64,000 bases of DNA from Komagataeibacter xylinus (GCF_004302915.1 NZ_QQBI01000005.1:62001-126000); one strand, 5' to 3'. Positions 28,173-35,700 are shown, counted from the stretch's first letter. Numbers and translations: made by a program. Notes: a model not told the origin generated them from the sequence alone.

Positions 28173-28223
28173 TAAAAGTTTCTGCGTGCCGCCTTTTTGA
28201 AAAAAGCTGCACCAGAAACTTCT
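28173..28223 (+). repeat. 3'-UTR hairpin repeat, short form, antisense to its neighbour
   Basis: AAAAGTTTCTGCGTGCCGCC lead, a single hairpin, and the closing GCTGCACCAGAAACTTCT, which is identical to the short copy at 5771. It is the only copy not in sense orientation 3' of a gene: it lies just beyond the 3' end of the minus-strand gene at 28237. Confidence 0.78.
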
Positions 28224-28236
28224 TGTAGCAGAAAAC

Positions 28237-28872
28237 TTACAGATCCTGCTCGACCTCATGGGCCACGTGATGCCGCCCGTCAGGCGCAAGGCCACCGGGC
28301 AGGGGCTGCGCGGTCTCCACGGGGTGCATCTGCGCGCGCAGGGTCGGCATGGCTTCGATGCAATAAAAACCAAAAAGCACAACGCAGGACATCATGCCAC
28401 AATACACGCTCAGCAGCAGCCTGTGCCTGACGGGCATGAGATAGGCGGCTGTCATGCACAGCATTTCCAGCACCTCGAGGCCAAGATGGGTCGCATTGCT
28501 GTAACCCCATTGCCAGTAGGTCAACACCCCCTGCAGGCCCATGGCAACGATGAAAAACACCCCATTTTTCTGCCATGCCTGCAGCCGGGACAGGCGCCCG
28601 ATCAGCCAGTACGGCAGGCTCATGCATGCGGCATTGCCCACAAGATTGACCAGCACCACGGCGATAATCCCTATAAGCAACACAAGGACCATGAACCCCT
28701 CGGCCCCAAGGATGCCCGACAGGTGGTGCAGGGTATGCTGCATCTGCGGGCTGCCGAAGGCTTTGATAAAGGGGTTTTCCGGCTCAAGCAGCACATCCAC
28801 CGCGCCAGACAGCATGCCCATGCCGCCAGCCAGCAGGTAGGGGTGTTTTTGCAGCAAGGACAGTCTGTTCAT
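28237..28872 (-). CDS. multipass membrane protein of unknown function
   Basis: 211 residues from the ATG at 28872 (MNRLSLLQKHPYLLAGGMGM). About five hydrophobic segments are visible, including GFMVLVLLIGIIAVVLVNLV and LLLSVYCGMMSCVVLFGFY. The C-terminal 40 residues are hydrophilic and His-rich. I do not recognise a family. Its promoter (28927-28955) carries a palindromic operator in the spacer, and a predicted structured RNA ends 168 nt further upstream. Confidence 0.7.
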   Translation of the reverse strand: MNRLSLLQKHPYLLAGGMGMLSGAVDVLLEPENPFIKAFGSPQMQHTLHHLSGILGAEGFMVLVLLIGIIAVVLVNLVGNAACMSLPYWLIGRLSRLQAWQKNGVFFIVAMGLQGVLTYWQWGYSNATHLGLEVLEMLCMTAAYLMPVRHRLLLSVYCGMMSCVVLFGFYCIEAMPTLRAQMHPVETAQPLPGGLAPDGRHHVAHEVEQDL

Positions 28873-28926
28873 GGGGGGCGGCACTCTGACAGATCGGGTT
28901 ACACGGCAGCCAAGGCTGCGATTTTT

Positions 28927-28955
28927 TAAATAGACTGGTACAGTCCAATTTGTAA
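28927..28955 (-). promoter_or_regulatory. promoter with embedded palindromic operator
   Basis: On the minus strand TTACAA, a 17-nt spacer, TATTTA. The spacer contains the dyad GACTG-TAC-CAGTC (28933-28945), placed where a dimeric repressor would block polymerase. It is 55 nt upstream of the membrane-protein ATG. A near-identical dyad lies at 52470-52484. Confidence 0.55.
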
Positions 28956-29040
28956 CCCGGCTTGACGCCTCCCATCGTGGCACCAGCGCAGCCTGCAACC
29001 ATTGCGGCCTGCAGGACATTATACGAGAAGGGCAGGGAAC

Positions 29041-29076
29041 AAAAAAAGACAGGGCCTCCCATAGGGCGACCCTGTC
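29041..29076 (-). terminator. rho-independent terminator with no gene upstream
   Basis: On the minus strand a 7-bp outer stem GACAGGG / CCCTGTC encloses a second short stem and is followed by seven T. There is no minus-strand gene in the 395 bp before it, which points to a non-coding transcript. Confidence 0.8.
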
Positions 29077-29165
29077 AGTGGAACGTCGATACCGGAGGGT
29101 AACACGTCCAGCCCGGTATCATGACCGGATTTTATTGGTTTTTATGGAAGCCAGCGGCTTCGTGT
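29041..29165 (-). ncRNA. predicted structured small RNA or leader RNA
   Basis: Predicted about 125-nt minus-strand transcript between a promoter at 29171-29199 and a terminator at 29041-29076, with no coding frame. Minus-strand hairpins in order: GAAGCC-GCT-GGCTTC, then CCGGT-CATGAT-ACCGG. The latter's 3' half can instead pair as GATACCGG with a downstream CCGGTATC (8 bp), so two mutually exclusive folds exist. The terminator hairpin comes last. It could be a free sRNA or a conditional leader for the membrane-protein gene at 28237-28872. No Rfam family is recognised. Confidence 0.5.
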
Positions 29166-29170
29166 AACCC

Positions 29171-29199
29171 CTTATGCCATTCTCCTATTTAAACGTCAA
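29171..29199 (-). promoter_or_regulatory. sigma-70-like promoter for the structured RNA
   Basis: On the minus strand TTGACG, a 17-nt spacer, CATAAG. The -35 matches 5 of 6 and the -10 matches 4 of 6 consensus bases. Transcription would start near 29164. Confidence 0.5.
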
Positions 29200-29232
29200 C
29201 AATAAATATAAATAAAAATTCGATTTTACTTT

Positions 29233-29276
29233 TTTTGCACTGCACAATCGATATGGTTATTTTGCACTGCACAATC
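29233..29276. repeat. two direct 17-bp repeats, possible operators
   Basis: TTTTGCACTGCACAATC occurs exactly at 29233-29249 and 29260-29276, a 27-bp period. They lie in an AT-rich stretch upstream of both the MATE gene and the predicted RNA promoter. Spacing close to 2.5 helical turns suggests paired protein binding sites. Confidence 0.7.
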
Positions 29277-29436
29277 AAATTTTATTATATACAGCAATAA
29301 CACGGTCATTTTCTCCCCGGCAGCCAGGACAGGCCGGGCGGGGGGTCTTGTGCCCGGTTTCAATGCCCCGCATCATGGGGCGTGACCATGGCGGCACCGG
29401 CCAGGCCGCCCCCACTGCAGCAGACAGGACACCCGA

Positions 29437-30870
29437 ATGGGGGGACAACCCGCGACCCGACCCAAAGCCGCATTCTGCACAGGCAGCATTGTCCGCCATG
29501 TGGTGGTCATGGCCGGTACGGGTGCCATTGGCCTGATGGCGGTGTTCCTGGTTGACCTGCTGAACCTTTTCTACATTTCATGGCTTGGTGACCCCGCGCT
29601 GACGGCGGCCATCGGCTTTTCCGGCGTGATCAGCTTCGTGCAGATCGCGGTTTCCATCGGGCTGTCGATTGGCATCGGCGCCATTACCGGCAGGCTGATC
29701 GGCGCGGGCAAGATGGAGCAGGCGCAGCGGGTCGCGTCATCGTTCGGCATTGTCATGCTCGCCTTCTGCCTGCTCATCGGGGTGTTCACCGCATGGCTCG
29801 CACCGCTGCTGCTGGCCCTGCTCGGGGCACAGGGGAATGCGGCACGGCAGGCGGCCACGTTCCTGCGCATCATCTCGCCCGGCCTGCCGCTGATCGCAGC
29901 GGGCATGGGGTGCTCGGGCCTGCTGCGCGCCATCGGGGCCGCACGCATTTCCATGAACGTGACACTGATCGGCGCCATGATCTCGGCCATCGCCGACCCC
30001 GTGCTGATCTTGATCCTCGGGCTGGGGCTGAAGGGGGCGGCGATCAGCACCATTCTCTCGCGCGGGATCGTGGCGCTGATGGGCTTTCGCTGCGCGCGCC
30101 GTCATGGCCTGCTGGCCTGGCCCGTGCGCACCCATGTCGTGGCGGACACAAGGCTGGTTGGTCAGGTGGCCATGCCCGCCATCCTGACCAACCTGGCAAC
30201 GCCGGTGGGCAGCGTGTTCGTAACGCATGCCATGGCGGGGTTCGGGCTGGCGGCAGTGGCAGGGCAGGCGACCATCGAGCGGATCGTGCCGGTGGCCTTC
30301 GCCTTTGTGTTTGCCCTGACGGGATCGGTAGGACCGATCATGTCGCAGAACCTTGGCGCAGGTAAACTCGAGCGCGTGCGGGCAACACTCGTGGCCTCGC
30401 TGTGGCTGGTGGCAGGCTGCGTGGCGCTCACATGGGTCATCCTGTTCCTGACCCAGGACCTGGTGGTGCGGGTGTTTTCAGCGCAGGGCACGGCGGCGAT
30501 GCTGATCCACCTGTTCTGTAACTGGACCATTGCGGGCTACGTGTTCATCGGCATGCTGTTCGTGGCGAATTCCGCCTTCAACAATCTGGGCCACCCGCTG
30601 TATTCCACGCTGTTCAACTGGGGGCGGGCGACACTGGGCACCATTCCGTTCGTGTGGATTGGCATGCGTTACGGGCCGGGCGGCGTGCAGGTGGGGCAGG
30701 TGCTGGGCAGCGTGCTGTTTGGCTCCTGCGCGGTGCTTACCGCCTTTTCCGTGGTGCGGCGCCTGCACCCGGGCGACCAGGCCACGCAGCAGGCCATGCC
30801 GGTCATTCCCCCGCCCCAGACCGGCGAAGCGGGCCTGATCGAACTCGACGAACTCGACCACTCGGCCTGA
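29437..30870 (+). CDS. MATE family efflux transporter
   Basis: 477 residues, about 12 hydrophobic segments in two homologous halves. MATE features include VFLVDLLNLFYISWLGDPALTAAIGF near the N-terminus, GIGAITGRLIGAGKMEQA and, in the second half, TGSVGPIMSQNLGAGKLERV. The role is cation-coupled export of drugs or metabolites across the inner membrane; the substrate is unknown. Transcribed alone, with an unusually AT-rich 564-bp region upstream and a 3'-UTR repeat downstream. Confidence 0.9.
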   Translation: MGGQPATRPKAAFCTGSIVRHVVVMAGTGAIGLMAVFLVDLLNLFYISWLGDPALTAAIGFSGVISFVQIAVSIGLSIGIGAITGRLIGAGKMEQAQRVASSFGIVMLAFCLLIGVFTAWLAPLLLALLGAQGNAARQAATFLRIISPGLPLIAAGMGCSGLLRAIGAARISMNVTLIGAMISAIADPVLILILGLGLKGAAISTILSRGIVALMGFRCARRHGLLAWPVRTHVVADTRLVGQVAMPAILTNLATPVGSVFVTHAMAGFGLAAVAGQATIERIVPVAFAFVFALTGSVGPIMSQNLGAGKLERVRATLVASLWLVAGCVALTWVILFLTQDLVVRVFSAQGTAAMLIHLFCNWTIAGYVFIGMLFVANSAFNNLGHPLYSTLFNWGRATLGTIPFVWIGMRYGPGGVQVGQVLGSVLFGSCAVLTAFSVVRRLHPGDQATQQAMPVIPPPQTGEAGLIELDELDHSA

Positions 30871-30921
30871 TCAAAGCGCGATGCCGCATGGCATGAAAAT
30901 AACCATTTGATATAAAATGAT

Positions 30922-31002
30922 AAAATTTTTTAGCGCTGCCTTTTTTTCCAAAAGGCGGCATTCTTGGAAGCTTTTTGAGAAAAGCTTCACCCAAAACTTT
31001 TT
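30922..31002 (+). repeat. 3'-UTR hairpin repeat, full-length copy
   Basis: It starts 51 nt after the MATE stop. First hairpin GCTGCC/GGCGGC, second GAAGCTTTTTG/GAAAAGCTTC, closing arm CACCCAAAACTTTTT. Confidence 0.82.
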
Positions 31003-31084
31003 CTGGATTCCAGAACGCATAATGCCCTCATGCAGCACATGAAGGCCTTAACGAGAAAGGGTGGGGGTACCAGATCAAGGAATC

Positions 31085-31160
31085 TGGTGGAGCCAAGGGG
31101 AGTCGAACCCCTGACCTCCTGAATGCCATTCAGGCGCTCTCCCAACTGAGCTATGGCCCC
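31085..31160 (-). tRNA. tRNA-Ala (anticodon GGC)
   Basis: A 76-nt cloverleaf with encoded CCA. Acceptor GGGGCCA/TGGCTCC, D arm GCTCAGTTGGGAGAGC, anticodon stem CCTGA/TCAGG around loop ATGGCAT, T arm with GGTTCGA. Confidence 0.97.
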
Positions 31161-31257
31161 ACTGTTCCGACGGTGCAGGCCATCTTCATGGCCACCGTGG
31201 TCCGGTGACGGGGGTATAACCGCAAGCGCAGACCGATGCAACCCCCCTTGAACCGAT

Positions 31258-31902
31258 TCAGGGCAAGATAATGCCATGCGTGCGCAGGGCGGCGAGAAGG
31301 GGCAGCAACGGCAGGCCCATGATGGCCGACTGTTCCCCCTCGATGCGGGAGAAAAGCTGGATTCCACGCCCTTCAAGCCGATAGCACCCCACGCAGGACA
31401 GAATCGCCTCGCCCTCGGTGGCCAGATACCATTCAAGAAAGGACTCGCTGAAGGCACGCATATGCAGCACCGGGCAGCTGACATGGTGCCAGAGCTCGCG
31501 GCCATCGTGCAGCAGGCTCACCGCCGTATGCAGCACATGCGCGCGGCCGCGCAGGTGCCGCAACTGCGCGCGGGCCGTGCCGCGGTCAGCAGGCTTGTCG
31601 AACCATTCCTCCCCGCACGACAGGATCTGGTCCGCGCCGATCACCACCGTGCCGGGTGCAACCTTGACCGCGCGGGCCTTGGCGCGCGCCAGCGCAAGGG
31701 CTGCCGCGCTGGCGTCGTGCCCAGCAGTACGCATGGCCGCGCGAATGGCGTGTTCATCCACATCCGCCGCCATGAACCCGGCCGCAAGCCCCGCCGATTC
31801 CACCAATGCGCGCCGCGCGCTGGAGCCGCTGGCCAGTACTATCGGTGGCGACTCCACCTGTAATGGGGCGGGCTTTAGTACTAAACTGGAGTCGTCTGGC
31901 AT
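31258..31902 (-). CDS. Maf family nucleotide pyrophosphatase
   Basis: 214 residues from the ATG at 31902; another in-frame ATG at 31932 would add 10 residues. Maf motifs: VLASGSSARRALVESAGL (variant of LASxSPRR), VDE, and the catalytic VVIGADQIL with Asp. HVLHTAVSLL and the C-terminal GLPLLPLLAAL are also typical. Maf proteins hydrolyse non-canonical or specific NTPs and affect division. It is the left neighbour of the putative origin; the GTAC cluster begins inside its first codons. Confidence 0.9.
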   Translation of the reverse strand: MPDDSSLVLKPAPLQVESPPIVLASGSSARRALVESAGLAAGFMAADVDEHAIRAAMRTAGHDASAAALALARAKARAVKVAPGTVVIGADQILSCGEEWFDKPADRGTARAQLRHLRGRAHVLHTAVSLLHDGRELWHHVSCPVLHMRAFSESFLEWYLATEGEAILSCVGCYRLEGRGIQLFSRIEGEQSAIMGLPLLPLLAALRTHGIILP

Positions 31903-31947
31903 CGCGCTCTCCGTACTGCGGAAGTGAAACATTTAATTCGGGGCTCT

Positions 31948-31978
31948 GGAGTACTGGGGTACATGGGGACAGTACTCC
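31948..31978. repeat. inverted repeat 1 in the putative origin
   Basis: Arms GGAGTACTG and CAGTACTCC, 9 bp, perfect, 13-nt spacer with another GTAC. Confidence 0.8.
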
Positions 31979-32074
31979 AAACAATTCTGTGCCGTACCGA
32001 GTACCGTGGACAACGTGTACCCGCCCCATTTCGGTGAGTTGTACACAGCCTTATGTCGGTACATCCGGGATAAC

Positions 32075-32108
32075 TTTCCGACTCCGTGGGAATCCTTGGA
32101 GTCGGAAA
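32075..32108. repeat. inverted repeat 2 in the putative origin
   Basis: Arms TTTCCGACTCC and GGAGTCGGAAA, 11 bp, perfect, 12-nt spacer. Confidence 0.85.
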
Positions 32109-32128
32109 CGGTACACACTGTGGGGAAA

Positions 32129-32162
32129 ACGGGGTACATTTTCGGAAACATGGGTACCCCGT
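32129..32162. repeat. inverted repeat 3 in the putative origin
   Basis: Arms ACGGGGTAC and GTACCCCGT, 9 bp, perfect, 16-nt spacer. The right arm abuts a DnaA-box-like TGATCCACA. Confidence 0.8.
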
Positions 32163-32309
32163 GATCCACAGCACTAAAAGCACATCAACAAATTTCTTTC
32201 TCTTTTCTTTTATTGTTTTGAAAGGGGCGCGCGCGGTGCGTCCTGCCCGCTATCCGTCGGCTCGAAAGTACGAGATAGTCCGGCCACAACGAAACAGAAC
32301 GACGGATCG

Positions 32310-33371
32310 ATGACAGATACACGCAAACCCCTGCTCGCCACCCTGATGGGAGAGGCGACCTGGCCCCCTCCGGTATGGCTGATGCGGCAGGCGGGCCGGT
32401 TCCTGCCGGAATTCCGGGCCCTGCGTGAAAAGGCTGATTTCATAACACGCTGCATGACCCCCGACATGGCGGTCGAGATCACACTCCAGCCCATCCGCCG
32501 TTTCGGCATGGATGGGGCCATCCTGTTTTCCGATATCCTGATCCTGCCCTGGGCCATGGGGCAGTCGCTGGAATTTGTGCAAGGCCGTGGCCCCGTCCTG
32601 GGTGCCGTGCGCTCGCAGGCCGATCTCGACCGGCTTGACCCGGGCAGGGTGGCGCAGGCGGTCGAACCGGTCATGCAGGCACTGCGCAGGCTGCGGGCCA
32701 TTGTCGATGGTCCGGAGGCGATTGGCCCTGCACGACCGGGGCAGGTGACACTGATCGGCTTCGCGGGCGCACCGTTTACGGTGGCGTGCTACATGGTGGA
32801 AGGCCATGGCTCGCGTGAGTTCGAGGAAACCCGCAAGCTTGCCTATACCGATCCCGCGTTCTTTGACCGGCTGATCGACCTGCTCACCACCTCAACGGCG
32901 GATATGCTGTGCGCCCAGATCGAGGCCGGGGCCGAAGCGGTCATGCTGTTCGACAGCTGGTCGGGCCTGCTGCCGCCCTCGCAGTTCCGCAAGCATGTGA
33001 TTGAACCGGCAAAGCGCATCACCGCCATCATCAATGCCCGCCACCCTGGCGTGCCGGTCATTGGCTTCCCCCGCCTGGCGGGGCTGATGGCGATTGAATA
33101 TGGCCGTGAAACCGGCGTGAACGCGATGGCGCTCGATACCGGGGCGGACATGAAGGCCGTGGCCGACAGGGTGCCCGGCACACTGGTGCTGCAGGGCAAT
33201 CTCGACCCGATCCGCGTCCTCGCTGGCGGCGAAGGCATGCGCACCGAGGCGCGGGCCATCCGCGATGCCATGAAGGGCCGCCCGCATGTGTTCAACCTTG
33301 GCCACGGTGTTATTCCCACCACGCCACCCGAGCATGTGGGCGACCTGATCAAGACCATCAGGGAGGTCTGA
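32310..33371 (+). CDS. hemE: uroporphyrinogen decarboxylase
   Basis: 353 residues. The N-terminal signature VWLMRQAGRFLPEFR carries the substrate-binding Arg residues. LFSDILILPWAMG has the key Asp and IGFAGAPFTVACYM the second family signature. It decarboxylates uroporphyrinogen III to coproporphyrinogen III, upstream of the HemN step encoded at 22.1 kb. It is the right neighbour of the putative origin and leads the hemE-HAD-hemJ unit (3-bp gap, then 8-bp overlap). Confidence 0.97.
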   Translation: MTDTRKPLLATLMGEATWPPPVWLMRQAGRFLPEFRALREKADFITRCMTPDMAVEITLQPIRRFGMDGAILFSDILILPWAMGQSLEFVQGRGPVLGAVRSQADLDRLDPGRVAQAVEPVMQALRRLRAIVDGPEAIGPARPGQVTLIGFAGAPFTVACYMVEGHGSREFEETRKLAYTDPAFFDRLIDLLTTSTADMLCAQIEAGAEAVMLFDSWSGLLPPSQFRKHVIEPAKRITAIINARHPGVPVIGFPRLAGLMAIEYGRETGVNAMALDTGADMKAVADRVPGTLVLQGNLDPIRVLAGGEGMRTEARAIRDAMKGRPHVFNLGHGVIPTTPPEHVGDLIKTIREV

Positions 33372-33374
33372 GCC

Positions 33375-34088
33375 ATGCTGCCCTCCGCCCTGCGTCCTGA
33401 TGGCGCGCTCAGGCTGGTCATTTTTGATTGTGATGGCGTGCTGATCGATAGCGAAGGCCCGTCATGCCGCATGATCGCCCGCACCCTGCGCGATTATGGC
33501 CCCGAGATCAGCGATGAAGAGGCCGTGCACCGCTTTGCAGGCCACGCCCTGACCGCGCTCAAGCACGAGATCGAGGATGCGGAGGGCATCAGCCTGCCTG
33601 CTGACTGGCCCGCCCGGATGCAGCGCAACCTCGTCACCCTCATGCGCGATGAGGCGGAAACCATCGAGGGCGCGCCCGCCATGCTGCGTGGCGTGACAAA
33701 GCTGGGGCTGCCCTACCGTATTGGCTCCAACTCATCGGTAGAGGAAATGGAGGCCAAATTCGGCCGCACCGGGCTCGATGCACTGATTGCGCCGGCCAAC
33801 ATCCATTCCGCGCGCGACATGGGCCAGCCCAAGCCGGACCCGGCGGTCTATCTGGCGGCGGCAAAGGCGCAGGGCGTGCCGCCGGAATGCTGCATCGTTC
33901 TGGAAGATACCGATACCGGCGCCCGTGCGGCCCAGGCTGCCGGCATGGGCTGCGTGCTGCTGCGCGCGCCCGACCTGCCTGCGCCCGCATGGCCGGGACT
34001 GCTGCGGATCGCGCATCTGGATGAATTCGTGCCGCTGCTCGGCCGCATCCTGGCCAGCCAGAAGCAGGCGGGCCGCGTGAATGGGTAG
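33375..34088 (+). CDS. HAD family hydrolase (phosphoglycolate phosphatase-like)
   Basis: 237 residues. Motif I IFDCDGVLIDSE (nucleophile Asp and acid/base Asp), motif II around GSNSSV, a Lys in QPKPDPAVYL, and motif IV VLEDTDTGARAA with paired acids. The helical cap after motif I places it among class I beta-phosphoglucomutase/GPH-type phosphatases. The substrate is unknown; position between hemE and hemJ may simply reflect co-transcription. Confidence 0.87.
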   Translation: MLPSALRPDGALRLVIFDCDGVLIDSEGPSCRMIARTLRDYGPEISDEEAVHRFAGHALTALKHEIEDAEGISLPADWPARMQRNLVTLMRDEAETIEGAPAMLRGVTKLGLPYRIGSNSSVEEMEAKFGRTGLDALIAPANIHSARDMGQPKPDPAVYLAAAKAQGVPPECCIVLEDTDTGARAAQAAGMGCVLLRAPDLPAPAWPGLLRIAHLDEFVPLLGRILASQKQAGRVNG

Positions 34089-34530
34089 CTTCCTCATTCC
34101 CTTCATGCTGTGGCTCAAGGCGTTCCACATCATGTCATTCATTGCGTGGATGGCGGGGCTGTTCTACCTGCCGCGCCTGTTTGTCTATCACTGCCAGGTG
34201 GTGGCCGGCTCACCGGAATCAGCGCGCTTCAAGGTGATGGAATACAAACTGCTGCGCTTCATCATGGCGCCTGCCATGATCAGCACGTTCGTGTTTGGCG
34301 GGCTGCTGGCCGCCATACCGGGGCTGATCGACTGGCATTCCGGGTGGTGGGTGGTCAAGCTGGCCTGCGTGCTCGCCATGGCGGGCTTTCAGGGGGCGTG
34401 CGGGCGGTGGCGGCGTGACTTCGCCCATGACCGCAATACGCGGCCCGAACGCTTCTATCGCATGGCCAATGAAGTGCCGACCGTGCTGATGATGGTCATC
34501 GTCATCATGGTGGTGGTCCGCCCGTTCTGA
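34081..34530 (+). CDS. hemJ: protoporphyrinogen IX oxidase HemJ
   Basis: 149 residues with four hydrophobic segments. The first has the HemJ signature LWLKAFHIMSFIAWMAGLFYLPRLFVYH with the conserved haem-ligand His, followed by MEYKLLRFIMAPAMI with the second conserved Lys/Leu/Arg block. HemJ oxidises protoporphyrinogen IX. It overlaps the HAD gene by 8 bp. Together with hemE and hemN, three haem steps are in this window. Confidence 0.92.
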   Translation: MGSFLIPFMLWLKAFHIMSFIAWMAGLFYLPRLFVYHCQVVAGSPESARFKVMEYKLLRFIMAPAMISTFVFGGLLAAIPGLIDWHSGWWVVKLACVLAMAGFQGACGRWRRDFAHDRNTRPERFYRMANEVPTVLMMVIVIMVVVRPF

Positions 34531-34560
34531 ACCGGTCGGGCGGACCCTGTCAGTCGTGGA

Positions 34561-34998
34561 TCAGAGCAGCGACTTGCCCTGCTTGAGCACGGCGTTGCAG
34601 ACCTTGGTGGTCACTTTCTGCTTGAGGTTGCCCTTCAGCGAGGCCAGCGAGAAGGTGTTGCCGTTGCCGGTATCCAGAATGCCGTTCTGGCCGTTGGAAT
34701 ACTGGCTGCCCGAGGTATCAAGCCCGGCCTTCTGCTTGAGCGAGGACAACAGGGTGGAGGGGCTGTTGCCCTGCAGGTAGTTGTTCTGCACGCAGTAGCC
34801 CAGCAGGCCCGTGACATTGGAAGGGGCCAGCGAGGACACGGAAGGCACGCTCATGCCACTGCCCGACAGCAGGCTCGATGCGTCGCCGCCCAGGCCACCA
34901 AGCCCGCCAAAGCCTTCTGCATGCGCAGGCGCGGTGTAAAGAGCAGCTGCTACGGGCAGGGCGGCAAGAAGTGCCAGGAAACGGTTTGATTTTTTCAT
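34561..34998 (-). CDS. secreted DUF2501 (YjjA-like) protein
   Basis: 145 residues with a signal peptide (MKKSNRFLALLAALPVAAAL, cleavage near AHAEG). A Gly/Ser-rich low-complexity segment follows (25-60), then the DUF2501-like core: LLGYCVQNNYL, SSLKQKAGL, GILDTGNG and a C-terminal VCNAVLKQGKSLL. Two cysteines probably form a disulfide in the periplasm. A second protein with the same Cys/Gly pattern is at 56181. Function unknown. Confidence 0.8.
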   Translation of the reverse strand: MKKSNRFLALLAALPVAAALYTAPAHAEGFGGLGGLGGDASSLLSGSGMSVPSVSSLAPSNVTGLLGYCVQNNYLQGNSPSTLLSSLKQKAGLDTSGSQYSNGQNGILDTGNGNTFSLASLKGNLKQKVTTKVCNAVLKQGKSLL

Positions 34999-35088
34999 GT
35001 GAAGAACAACTCCTAAAAATGCAGTACGGGGAAAATCAGGCCCGTAAGGCTGTTATATCCCCGTGGGATAGGCCGGGAATAGACCACT

Positions 35089-35475
35089 TTACCTTAATGT
35101 TGTTATAATCATGTTCTCGATAAGACCCAGAATAGGCATGCCTAAATACTGGATCAGCAAGATTAACACGAGCGGGCTGAAATCCATGTTGCCAAAATTA
35201 GGCAGCACGCTGCGGATGGGGCGCAGCACCGGTTCGGTCATGCGATACAGGAAATTGCCGATTTTCCATACGATCGGGTTGCGCTGGTCGAGAATGCCGA
35301 ATGCCAGCAGGAAGCTGAACAGGCAGGAGACCAGCACCACATAGGTGTAAAGCTGTATCAGTTCAGCCAACAGTTCAAACAGCTTGAAAACAACGTGGAT
35401 CAACGTGCCAACTTTCACAGGAGCTTTAACAGAGAGCGTGGCGCAGAATCTAATGTTAGCTGTTAACGTATACAA
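35089..35475 (-). CDS. YggT family membrane protein
   Basis: Up to 128 residues. The family core runs from LFELLAELIQLYTYVVLVSCL to the end: one N-terminal helix, NPIVWKIGNFLYRMTEPVLRPIRSVLP (the YggT signature with Pro-Ile-Arg-Arg-like segment) and a second helix (FSPLVLILLIQYLGMPILGL). The first 25 residues are unlike the family, and a TTG at 35403 may be the true start. YggT proteins are linked to osmotic tolerance and to division or photosystem assembly factors. Confidence 0.82.
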   Translation of the reverse strand: MYTLTANIRFCATLSVKAPVKVGTLIHVVFKLFELLAELIQLYTYVVLVSCLFSFLLAFGILDQRNPIVWKIGNFLYRMTEPVLRPIRSVLPNFGNMDFSPLVLILLIQYLGMPILGLIENMIITTLR

Positions 35476-35530
35476 CCACCCTCAACTGCCGGTTACGGCT
35501 AAAAAGGGGGGACAATCAGAAAAAAGAGTC

Positions 35531-35558
35531 TTGACTTGCGCCGGTTGCAGGTTATCTA
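35531..35558 (+). promoter_or_regulatory. promoter of tRNA-Ala(CGC)
   Basis: TTGACT, a 16-nt spacer, TATCTA, ending 15 nt before the first base of the tRNA. Confidence 0.65.
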
Positions 35559-35573
35559 TCGCGCGAGGATTGT

Positions 35574-35649
35574 GGGGCTGTAGCTCAGATGGGAGAGCGC
35601 CTCGTTCGCAATGAGGAGGTCAGGGGTTCGATTCCCCTCAGCTCCACCA
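35574..35649 (+). tRNA. tRNA-Ala (anticodon CGC)
   Basis: A 76-nt cloverleaf with encoded CCA. Acceptor GGGGCTG/CAGCTCC, D arm GCTCAGATGGGAGAGC, anticodon stem CCTCG/TGAGG around loop TTCGCAA, T arm GGTTCGATTCC. Confidence 0.97.
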
Positions 35650-35700
35650 CGATCCCCCTCTTTCATGAAAATGACGGCACGCCCTTCGGGCCGGTGCCTT

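Larger units (their letters stand above)
31933..32309. other. putative chromosomal replication origin (maf-hemE intergenic)
   Basis: 377 bp with no plausible gene. DnaA-box-like 9-mers occur at 32039 (TTGTACACA), 32162 (TGATCCACA), and on the minus strand at 32005-32013 (TTGTCCACG) and 32119-32127 (TTCCCCACA); each deviates by one or two bases from TTATCCACA. A pyrimidine/AT-rich stretch at 32171-32222 could be the unwinding element. Fourteen GTAC tetramers lie between 31836 and 32158, eleven in this gap and three in the 5' end of maf, with three perfect inverted repeats. hemE is the known origin-adjacent gene in Caulobacter and Rickettsia. Genes to the right run mostly away from it. Confidence 0.65.

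Noticed and set aside
29170-29186. Tiny reading frame ATG-GCA-TAA after AGGAG on the minus strand
   Set aside because: It lies in the spacer and -10 region of the predicted RNA promoter and encodes only two residues.
30987-31505. Minus-strand open frame across the tRNA-Ala(GGC) gene
   Set aside because: It reads through a clear tRNA and overlaps maf in another frame.
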